Positions 10,433 to 16,726 of a stretch of DNA of 23,687 bases are shown piece by piece. The translations under genes were made by a program, and so were the position numbers. Under the pieces are notes generated by a model. That model did not search any database, had not been told where the DNA came from, and worked only from the letters and a program-made list of their open reading frames with translations. Position 1 is the first letter of the stretch; each line of letters begins with the position of its first letter. The stretch comes from an uncultured Anaerolineales bacterium (lineage in GTDB: Bacteria > Chloroflexota > Anaerolineae > Anaerolineales > Villigracilaceae), in NCBI GenBank assembly GCA_937928015.1, contig CALFXA010000137.1, positions 1 through 23,687 on the forward strand, written 5' to 3'.

Positions 10433-11898
10433 TTTGACCTTTGGATGAATTCGGCCAAATCGCGCTTGAGCGCTTCGAGTGAAGGCATGTGAATGTACAT
10501 CATGTGGCCTGCCTCGTAGTATTCCATGCTGACGTTACCACGCAGCGACTCGTGCAGGCCGAGGTGATTGAAGGTGTATTCGGTCGCGAAGTAGGGCGTG
10601 CCCAGGTCGTAGTAGCCGTTGGCTATGAAGACCTTGAGGTGCGGATTATAAGTCATGGCCGAACGCAGGGTCTCGCCCACATGCACGAAGTGATTCTCGA
10701 ACTCGGCGTAGCTCCACGGGTGGACGAATCCGCTCAGGATTTCGTAGGGCAGGTCGGTCTCGAACTTCAACTCGGTGCGGATGTAATCGTAGAAGGCGGC
10801 AGTGTACGGGCCGAGCACATTGGTCAGCAGCGGATCGTATTCGGGCTGCTGGGTGACGCCCAGCCGGTCGAGGCCGGTGAAGCGGCTGTCGAGGCGGCCG
10901 ACGGTCTGTCCGCGGGAGCGCAGTAATTCCTTGAAGAAATGCTGGTCGTTGATGCGCAGGTTCGAGCGCTCGATGAAATCAGCCGAGAGACCCGTATAGC
11001 GCGCCAGCTTTTCGACGACTGTGGTCCGCTCCCGTTTTGACAGGCTGTCGCCTTTGAGCAGAGCCGCGGCGTACTCGCCCTGCGCGAATTTCTCCACCTC
11101 GGCCAGCAGTTTTTGCAGCGGTTTGCGGACGCGCAGCGCGCCGTGATACCAGGCCGTAGCCGCATAAGCGGGCAGGAAGAGTACGTAGGGCAGGTCGTTG
11201 TTGACGTAGAAGTCGATGGTGGTGAAGTCGAGCACGGCCGAGATGAGCATCAGGCCGTTGAGGTACATGCCATGACGCTCCTGCAAGTAGCCCGAGAGTC
11301 CCGCTGCGCGGGTGGTGCCGTAGCTTTCGCCCGCCAGGAATTTGGGCGAGAGCCAGCGTCCGTAGCGCGTGGTATACAAGCGGATAAAGTCGCCGACCGA
11401 CTCGATGTCCTTCTTGAAGCCGTGCCATTCCTTGGGCTTCTGTCCCTCGACGGGGCGCGAGTAGCCCGTACTGACGGGGTCGATGAAGACCAGGTCGGTC
11501 TGGTCGAGGAGCGAGAACTCGTTGTCGACCAGTTGGAAGGGCGGCTTGGGCAAGTTTCCGTCGAATTCGAGCACCACGCGGCGCGGACCAAGCGTGCCGA
11601 GGTGCAACCAGACCGACGAGGAGCCGGGTCCGCCGTTGAACGAGAAGGTGATCGGCCACTTGGATTTGTCCTCCACGTCGTCTTTGGTGTAGGCGACGAA
11701 GAAGACCTGCGCCTTGGGCTTCTCGCCGTCGGCTTCCTTCTCACGGTCGGCTGTCTCTTCCTTGACGACCATCGTCCCCGCGGTGACGGTGTACCTGATC
11801 TCTTTGCCGCCGATGGTGACGCTGTGCTGGGTTTGGACGAGGTTGTCCGCGGGGGTGGGCTTGTCTTCCTTTTTGACTTCAGGTTTTTCTTCGGACAT
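10429..11898 (-). CDS. Peptidase S10 family serine carboxypeptidase-like protein
   Basis: This is an alpha/beta-hydrolase of the S10 carboxypeptidase family, which removes C-terminal residues from peptides. Visible family marks are FNGGPGSSS (oxyanion region), AGESYGTTR with nucleophile S192, NGYYDLGTP with D431, and EAGHMMY with H465, giving a complete Ser-Asp-His triad. The N-terminus is charged and Lys/Glu-rich (SEEKPEVKKEDK), and no signal peptide or membrane segment is seen. It therefore appears cytosolic, unlike eukaryotic vacuolar S10 enzymes. The start was placed at the ATG at 11898 because AGGAG lies 6 bases upstream; an in-frame ATG at 11922 lacks one. The product is 489 aa. It sits 24 bases downstream of the multi-TM gene and overlaps PGI/PMI by 4 bases. 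The physiological substrate is unknown. Confidence 0.88.
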   Translation of the reverse strand: MSEEKPEVKKEDKPTPADNLVQTQHSVTIGGKEIRYTVTAGTMVVKEETADREKEADGEKPKAQVFFVAYTKDDVEDKSKWPITFSFNGGPGSSSVWLHLGTLGPRRVVLEFDGNLPKPPFQLVDNEFSLLDQTDLVFIDPVSTGYSRPVEGQKPKEWHGFKKDIESVGDFIRLYTTRYGRWLSPKFLAGESYGTTRAAGLSGYLQERHGMYLNGLMLISAVLDFTTIDFYVNNDLPYVLFLPAYAATAWYHGALRVRKPLQKLLAEVEKFAQGEYAAALLKGDSLSKRERTTVVEKLARYTGLSADFIERSNLRINDQHFFKELLRSRGQTVGRLDSRFTGLDRLGVTQQPEYDPLLTNVLGPYTAAFYDYIRTELKFETDLPYEILSGFVHPWSYAEFENHFVHVGETLRSAMTYNPHLKVFIANGYYDLGTPYFATEYTFNHLGLHESLRGNVSMEYYEAGHMMYIHMPSLEALKRDLAEFIQRSK

Positions 11899-11922
11899 GA
11901 GGGCTCCTGTTGGTAAAAACAA

Positions 11923-13044
11923 TTACGAGCGATATAACTTCTGTGCGTGGATGTTAATCTCTGGTACGATCCGGCGCAAGACAAAAAACGAAATCCATTC
12001 GAAGGGTTTGAGCAATAGATAGGCCGCATCCGCCACGAAAGGATTGGTCATGCGGCGAGCCAGGGGACGACCGAGCGCGTCGTAGGCAGCGCGGAGGAGT
12101 CTATGCAGGCGCGGGGCAACGGCTTTCAGCGCCAGTTCCGCGCACTTGAGACGTTGTAATTGCGCGTTGACCCGCATGTGCGTGCCGCTGGCGAGGGTCA
12201 CCTCCTGCGAGCCGACGAAACGCGGATGTCCGTTTGCGGCGGCGGTGGCAATGTAACAATCAGGCGGGTAGGTGGGCAGTTCGGAGTACAGTTGCAGCGT
12301 GCGCAGGATGGCCAGACTCCACGAGGCGGCGAATCCGCCCAGCCAGGCCAGGACGCCGAGTCCGCGCGGGAGGGTGAGGCGCGTCTCGTAATACTTAAGC
12401 AGGCGATAGCTGGTGGTGGACATGATGAGCAGCGTCCAGAACGGGGCGGAGGCGATCAGGAATCCAATCACGAACAGGAACGGAGTGGAGAAGGCATACG
12501 CGGGCGGAAAAGAACGGGCACGAATGGCCTCGACCAGCAGGTAGCCGAAATAGAAAAAGGCCGCGAGAACCAACACGCCCAGAACGGTCCACTTGACGCC
12601 GATCTTTTTCGCCAGCCAGCGCAGGATCGGCCAGGCGAGCAGCGGGGCGATCCAGATCAACAGCACCAACCAGGTGGGATCTCCCAATGCCAGCAAGGCC
12701 AGGACGGTAAATTGCAATCCGAGGAGCGCGCCCGTGTAGATTCCCAGACGCACCCAGAATTGCTGTACCCATTTCATTGGGGCGGATAACAAGAACAACA
12801 AGGCGAGCGAGGAGTATCCGAGCAGTGGCGCGAAGATCCAGGAAGTTTTTGTAGAAAGCAGCAATGTAACATAGGATTGAAACCGTCCATCCTGCCACTC
12901 GGGTTCGAAGATGGAAATGACCAAGAATGCACTCAGAGTTAGAACGGTGATTACGAAGCCCTGAAACAGACGCCAGAAGAGGGACTGGGGAACGGGCAGG
13001 GGAGGTGTGGCTTGAGGTTCGGGTGAGACGATTGGAGTTTCCAT
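11923..13044 (-). CDS. Multi-pass membrane protein with CYIATAAANG motif (DUF6688-like)
   Basis: This 373-aa protein has unknown function. The first two thirds hold about six or seven hydrophobic segments (for example FVITVLTLSAFLVISIF, IYTGALLGLQFTVLALLAL, WTVLGVLVLAAFFYFGYLL). The cytosolic or luminal last third carries CYIATAAANGHPRFVGS, followed by a basic helical region. The CYIATAAANG box resembles the Cys-aromatic-Ile-Ala-Thr-Ala-Ala motif found in several bacterial families, and I think it resembles DUF6688, but this is from memory. Start ATG 13044 is chosen because AAGGA lies 7 bases upstream and it leaves a 56-base gap after rsmI. The upstream in-frame ATG at 13143 would overlap rsmI. 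It is the second gene of the minus-strand operon. No regulatory site was seen. Confidence 0.75.
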   Translation of the reverse strand: METPIVSPEPQATPPLPVPQSLFWRLFQGFVITVLTLSAFLVISIFEPEWQDGRFQSYVTLLLSTKTSWIFAPLLGYSSLALLFLLSAPMKWVQQFWVRLGIYTGALLGLQFTVLALLALGDPTWLVLLIWIAPLLAWPILRWLAKKIGVKWTVLGVLVLAAFFYFGYLLVEAIRARSFPPAYAFSTPFLFVIGFLIASAPFWTLLIMSTTSYRLLKYYETRLTLPRGLGVLAWLGGFAASWSLAILRTLQLYSELPTYPPDCYIATAAANGHPRFVGSQEVTLASGTHMRVNAQLQRLKCAELALKAVAPRLHRLLRAAYDALGRPLARRMTNPFVADAAYLLLKPFEWISFFVLRRIVPEINIHAQKLYRS

Positions 13045-13100
13045 GAGCTTGTCCTTGAAGAAGATACCCGAGAAACGTGCGCGGATGCGAATTGGTTCCG

Positions 13101-13922
13101 CTATTGCTGGAGGATCAGGTTGTAGACTTCCTTCTTCTTCCAACCCGACTGGTCGGCCAGTTCACCCGCCAGTTGTGATGCCGACTTGCCGCTTTGCAGT
13201 TCCGCCTGAATCGCGGTCAACAACTGCTCCTCGGTCCACCGCCCGCCGTCCACGGTCTGACGTCCTTCGATCACCAGCGTAAACTCTCCGCGCGGCTCTT
13301 TGGCGGTGAAATATTCGATGGCGCCGCTGATCCTTCCGCGCCAGGTCTCTTCGTAGAGTTTGGTCAGTTCGCGCGAGACGGAGATGCGACGGTCACCGAA
13401 CACGGACAACAGGTCCGCGAGGGAGTCGAGCAGGCGGTGTGGGGTTTCGAGGAAGATCAGCGTGTAGCGCAGGTCTGCGACCTGGGCCAGGTCCTTGCGG
13501 CGTTCCCCCGATTTATGCGGAAGATAGCCAAGGTACAGGAAGGCGTCTGTAGGCAGGCCGGAAACGGTCAGGGCGGAGATGGGAGCCGAGGGTCCGGGGA
13601 CAGGCCGAACGTCGAAGCCGGCCACCAGGGCGGCGCGCACCAACTCGTAGCCCGGATCGTTGATGGCGGGCGTGCCCGCATCCGAGACGAGGGCCACGTC
13701 GCCTTCGGCCAGCTTCCCGAGGATGGTCTCCTGCTTGGTCAGTTTGTTATGTTCAAAATAACTGGTGAGGGGCGTTTTGATGCCGAAATGCTTGAGCAGC
13801 GAACCCGTGTGACGCGTGTCTTCGGCGGCGATCAGCACGGATTCGCGCAGCACGCGCACGGCGCGTGGCGAGAGGTCTTCGAGATTCCCAATGGGGGTGG
13901 CGACAAGATAGAGAATGCCCAT
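13101..13922 (-). CDS. rsmI: 16S rRNA (cytidine(1402)-2'-O)-methyltransferase RsmI
   Basis: RsmI uses SAM to methylate the 2'-hydroxyl of C1402 in the 30S P-site, which tunes decoding fidelity. The 273-aa sequence has the family N-terminus LYLVATPIGNLEDLSPRA, then AEDTRHT, LVSDAGTPAINDPG (the GTPxxxDPG SAM-pocket signature), PGPSAPISALTVSG and FLETPHRL, as expected for a tetrapyrrole-methylase fold. The C-terminal part (ISRELTKLYEE-like block VSRELTKLYEETWRG, then REFTLVIEG-like EFTLVIEGR) is complete and is followed by a short basic helix. There is no ribosome binding site before the ATG. A TACAAT box ends 6 bases upstream, so the transcript may be leaderless. It is the first gene of an apparent four-gene operon (rsmI, membrane protein, S10 peptidase, PGI/PMI). 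Confidence 0.95.
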   Translation of the reverse strand: MGILYLVATPIGNLEDLSPRAVRVLRESVLIAAEDTRHTGSLLKHFGIKTPLTSYFEHNKLTKQETILGKLAEGDVALVSDAGTPAINDPGYELVRAALVAGFDVRPVPGPSAPISALTVSGLPTDAFLYLGYLPHKSGERRKDLAQVADLRYTLIFLETPHRLLDSLADLLSVFGDRRISVSRELTKLYEETWRGRISGAIEYFTAKEPRGEFTLVIEGRQTVDGGRWTEEQLLTAIQAELQSGKSASQLAGELADQSGWKKKEVYNLILQQ

Positions 13923-13928
13923 GCGAGA

Positions 13929-13934
13929 ATTGTA
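13929..13934 (-). promoter_or_regulatory. Candidate -10 box of rsmI (leaderless start)
   Basis: On the minus strand TACAAT (one mismatch to TATAAT) ends 6 bases before the rsmI ATG. Transcription would therefore begin at or next to the start codon. No good -35 box was found 16-18 bases upstream, so this rests on the -10 box and the absence of a Shine-Dalgarno sequence. Confidence 0.35.
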
Positions 13935-13978
13935 TCATCTGGGTCTTGCGTGCGGATGAGATGTTGGTCAGGGCGGAT

Positions 13979-14010
13979 TATAATGCGGCGATATTATCGT
14001 TGCTCGGAGG
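13979..14010 (+). promoter_or_regulatory. -10 box and ribosome binding site of the HAD gene
   Basis: A perfect TATAAT lies at 13979-13984 with only a weak -35 region. GGAGG at 14006-14010 is 7 bases before the ATG at 14018, which fixes that start over an upstream in-frame ATG inside rsmI. Confidence 0.55.
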
Positions 14011-14017
14011 ATTTCAC

Positions 14018-14674
14018 ATGATCGTCGTTTCGGACATGATGGGGACCCTGACCACGGGCTCGCCGTTCCTGGGCTTGGTGGATTGGGTCAAGCATAATCA
14101 AAGCAAGTGGCGCGCCAATTTTTATATGGCAGCGATCACGCCGTCGTATTTGCTGGCAAAGAATGGTGTCATCGACTGGCAGGCTTGGGGACAGAAGCTG
14201 ATGGTCGACAGCCTGGCTTACATCCAGGACGCGGACGAGGCCAAGGTGCGTCACGCCTCGGAGTGGGTCGTGGAGCATAACCTGTGGAAGCAGCGCCGCG
14301 AGGACGTGGTGGCGCGGCTGACAGCGCATCGCGAGGCGGGCGCGGAGGTGTACATCGCCAGCAGTGTGGTCGAGCCGTTCATCGAGCCGTTCGCGCGGCG
14401 CATTGGAGCCCAGGTCAGCGGGACGCCTGTGGAGATCAGGGACGGGCGTCTGCGCATGACGGGCGGCCTGGTGGCTGACGAGAAGAAGCTGGAGCAGATC
14501 CTCGCCAGACTGGGCGTCTCGCGTGTGGACTACGCCTACGGCGACACGGTGTTGGACATTCCACTGCTCGAACATGCCGAGCATCCCGTGGCGGTGTATC
14601 CCGATAAGAGGTTGAAGTCGGTCGCGCTGGAGCGCGGCTGGGAGATCATCGGCGATACGCCCAAGGTTGGATGA
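14018..14674 (+). CDS. HAD-superfamily (SerB-like, subclass IB) hydrolase with altered motif I
   Basis: This 218-aa HAD-fold protein looks like a small-molecule phosphatase of the phosphoserine-phosphatase/HAD-IB type. Motif I is SDMMGTLTTG: the nucleophile Asp is D6, but the position two residues later, normally the Asp general acid/base of phosphatases, is Met8. Motif II is S115 in YIASSVVEPF, motif III is K156 in ADEKKLEQIL, and motif IV is GDTVLD (D176, D180). An alpha-helical cap lies between motifs I and II. Loss of the second Asp is known from HAD members that are not classical phosphatases, so the reaction is uncertain. The start is set by GGAGG 7 bases upstream. The gene diverges from rsmI across 95 bases and converges on a LysR gene with a hairpin between. 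Confidence 0.8.
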   Translation: MIVVSDMMGTLTTGSPFLGLVDWVKHNQSKWRANFYMAAITPSYLLAKNGVIDWQAWGQKLMVDSLAYIQDADEAKVRHASEWVVEHNLWKQRREDVVARLTAHREAGAEVYIASSVVEPFIEPFARRIGAQVSGTPVEIRDGRLRMTGGLVADEKKLEQILARLGVSRVDYAYGDTVLDIPLLEHAEHPVAVYPDKRLKSVALERGWEIIGDTPKVG

Positions 14675-14681
14675 AAAGTGA

Positions 14682-14702
14682 GGTGGACCTGTAAGGTCCA
14701 CC
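14682..14702. repeat. Intergenic hairpin GGTGGACCT/AGGTCCACC between convergent genes
   Basis: GGTGGACCT (14682-14690) and AGGTCCACC (14694-14702) form a perfect 9-bp stem around GTA. It lies between the HAD and LysR genes, both of which end here. No poly-T tract follows, so terminator strength is doubtful. The same stem core occurs in the terminator at 16688-16724. Confidence 0.8.
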
Positions 14703-14717
14703 CTGCTTGTTTAACGT

Positions 14718-15593
14718 TCACACATCTGCGGGATAACAATCCATCAGAGTCTGCATGATCTGTGTAATCTGTTTCTGGCGATGAAAGATGAAACTGAACT
14801 TGCGTGAGAGACTCAGCCCCTGCACCTTGATCAGGCGCACACGCCCCTGGCGCAGCTCCTTTTCGATGGAGATGCGCGGTACGATGGCCAGCCCCAGATT
14901 GGATTGCGCCGCCTGCTTGATCGCGTCGATGTTGTTGTACACGCCCGCGATTTGCCAGGTCACGCCTGCGGCCTGCATGGCATTCTCGAAGGTGGCGCGT
15001 GTGCCGCTGCCTTCCTCGCGGATGATGAAGCGGCCATTCTCCAGGTCCGCCAGGGTGACGTTTTTCTTGCTGCTGAGCGGATGAGTGGGCGCCGCCACGA
15101 TCACGAGCTGATCCTCGCTGATGGGGCGTTCCAGTATGTCGGGCGATTGCACGCTGCCCTCGACCAACCCCAGGTCAATGCGATTCTCCAGCAGGAGTTG
15201 TTCGACGACGTGGGTGTTGTCCACCAGCGAAAAGACCTCCACACCTGGCATGCGCTGGCTGAAGTTCGAGATCAAGCCTGGCAGGATGTGGGTGCCGATC
15301 GTCAGGCTGACGCCGATGCGCAGACTGCTGCCCCCGCTCAAGTCGGACAGTTCCTGTTGAGTCTGATCGAGCAGGGAGAGGATCTCCCTGGCGCGGACGG
15401 CCAGTTGCTCTCCCGCGGGCGTGGGAAACAGCCGACGATTCATGCGCTCGAACAGCCGCACGTGATAATGCTCTTCCAGCTCAGAGATCACCTGGCTGAC
15501 CGAAGGTTGGCTGAGATACAGCGCCCTCGCGGCGTGGGTCATATTGCGGTGTTCATACACGACCAGGAAGATCTTCAGGTGGCGGAGATTCAT
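14718..15593 (-). CDS. LysR-family transcriptional regulator
   Basis: This 291-aa DNA-binding regulator has an N-terminal winged helix-turn-helix (about residues 1-60; AARALYLSQPSVSQVISELE is typical of LysR) followed by a periplasmic-binding-protein-like effector domain (about 88-291, beginning SLRIGVSLTIG). It resembles the CysB/CbbR type of small-ligand responders, but the effector cannot be read from sequence. It is divergent from the YeiH-family transporter gene, with 100 bases between the start codons, so it is the obvious candidate regulator of that gene and of itself. No Shine-Dalgarno is seen before the ATG at 15593. A minus-strand TATAAT at 15625-15620 lies 26 bases upstream. Confidence 0.93.
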   Translation of the reverse strand: MNLRHLKIFLVVYEHRNMTHAARALYLSQPSVSQVISELEEHYHVRLFERMNRRLFPTPAGEQLAVRAREILSLLDQTQQELSDLSGGSSLRIGVSLTIGTHILPGLISNFSQRMPGVEVFSLVDNTHVVEQLLLENRIDLGLVEGSVQSPDILERPISEDQLVIVAAPTHPLSSKKNVTLADLENGRFIIREEGSGTRATFENAMQAAGVTWQIAGVYNNIDAIKQAAQSNLGLAIVPRISIEKELRQGRVRLIKVQGLSLSRKFSFIFHRQKQITQIMQTLMDCYPADV

Positions 15594-15619
15594 AAGGAAA
15601 TGCCTATGGACACCATAAA

Positions 15620-15658
15620 ATTATACTATTTTACAGATACCCGCCTGCCTGATATAGT
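15620..15658. promoter_or_regulatory. Divergent lysR/yeiH promoter region
   Basis: On the plus strand TTACAG (15631-15636), a 16-base spacer and TATAGT (15653-15658) form a plausible promoter for the transporter. On the minus strand TATAAT occupies 15625-15620, reading to the LysR gene, with a poor -35. Both promoters fall in the same 40 bases, the usual setting for LysR control. No clear T-N11-A dyad could be assigned with certainty. Confidence 0.5.
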
Positions 15659-15693
15659 CCTTGTGAAAATTCATCTGAAAAGAGAACACAGCG

Positions 15694-16683
15694 ATGAAAT
15701 CATGGAAGAACATTTTGCCTGGATTGCTGCTGGCCTTTGCGCTGGCTCTGGGTGCCTATCAATTGGGAAAACTCCTGCCCGTGGTGGGCGGACCCGTCTT
15801 CGGGATCACGCTCGGCATTCTCGTGGCTTCTGTCCTGCAGCTGCCATCCACGCTGAATGACGGGATCAAGTTTACGTCCAAGTATGTGTTGCAACTGGCG
15901 GTCATCCTGCTGGGCTTCGAGATGAACATGGCCAACGTCATCCGCGTGGGACAGGCTTCGCTGTTGATTCTGGTGGTGACGTTGAGTGTCGCATTTGTGA
16001 CCGCTTATTTCGCGGGGCGCTATTTCCAGATCGAGCGCAAGCTCTCGGCCCTGATCGGCGTGGGGACGGCCATCTGCGGCGGGTCGGCCATCGCGGCGGC
16101 ATCCACCGCCATCGATGCCGAGGATCAGGACATCTCCTACGCCATTTCCACCATCTTCCTGTTCAACGTGATCGCGGTCTTTCTCTTCCCGCTCATCGGC
16201 CATTTGCTGCACCTTTCGGATACGGGTTTCGGTATGTGGGCGGGCACGGCCATTAACGATACCTCTTCGGTGGTCGCGGCGGGATATTCCTACAGCGACG
16301 CGGCCGGCAGCTTTGCCACCATCGTCAAGTTGACGCGCAGCCTGATGATCGTGCCTGTCACGCTGGCGCTGGCTTTGGTCTTTGCAAAAGATAAGGAAAG
16401 CGGGACGAAGTTCAACCTGGCGCGCGTCTTTCCCTGGTTCATTCTGGGATTTATCCTGGCGGCCATCCTCCGCAGCCTGGGCCTGATCCCGTTGACGGTC
16501 AGTACATCCCTGGCCTGGACGGGCAAGTTCCTGATCATCGCGGCCATGTCGGCCATCGGCTTGAACACCAACCTGCGGAAGTTCGTCCAGGCGGGGCCGC
16601 GCGCCATTTACCTCGGCGCGTTGACCTGGGTGCTGGTGGCCGTCTCATCGCTGGCGGCGCAGTATTTATCGGGGATTTTATAG
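15694..16683 (+). CDS. YeiH/UPF0324-family membrane protein (putative sulfate/anion exporter)
   Basis: This 329-aa polytopic inner-membrane protein has about ten hydrophobic segments along its length. The family signature GVGTAICGGSAIAAAS (about 125-140) and AGTAINDTSSVVAAGYS (about 185-200) are both present. These glycine-rich re-entrant motifs are typical of the YeiH/UPF0324 family, called putative sulfate exporters. The transported ion has not been firmly established for most members. AGAGAA about 8 bases before the ATG is a modest ribosome binding site. It is divergent from a LysR gene, an arrangement also seen for yeiE/yeiH in enterobacteria, supporting regulated expression. A strong terminator follows. 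Confidence 0.9.
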   Translation: MKSWKNILPGLLLAFALALGAYQLGKLLPVVGGPVFGITLGILVASVLQLPSTLNDGIKFTSKYVLQLAVILLGFEMNMANVIRVGQASLLILVVTLSVAFVTAYFAGRYFQIERKLSALIGVGTAICGGSAIAAASTAIDAEDQDISYAISTIFLFNVIAVFLFPLIGHLLHLSDTGFGMWAGTAINDTSSVVAAGYSYSDAAGSFATIVKLTRSLMIVPVTLALALVFAKDKESGTKFNLARVFPWFILGFILAAILRSLGLIPLTVSTSLAWTGKFLIIAAMSAIGLNTNLRKFVQAGPRAIYLGALTWVLVAVSSLAAQYLSGIL

Positions 16684-16687
16684 ATAG

Positions 16688-16726
16688 AAGCGGGGTGGAC
16701 CTCCGAGGTCCACCCCGCTTTCTTTT
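16688..16726. terminator. Strong bidirectional terminator between yeiH-like gene and ppc
   Basis: A perfect 15-bp stem, AAGCGGGGTGGACCT (16688-16702) and AGGTCCACCCCGCTT (16706-16720), has a CCG loop and is followed by TCTTTT. It overlaps the very end of the convergent ppc gene and can serve both. Its inner nine pairs are identical to the hairpin at 14682-14702. Confidence 0.92.

Noticed and set aside
11113..11916. 267-codon plus-strand frame opposite the S10 peptidase
   Set aside because: It is antisense to an intact catalytic-triad gene; composition is biased and there is no recognisable domain.
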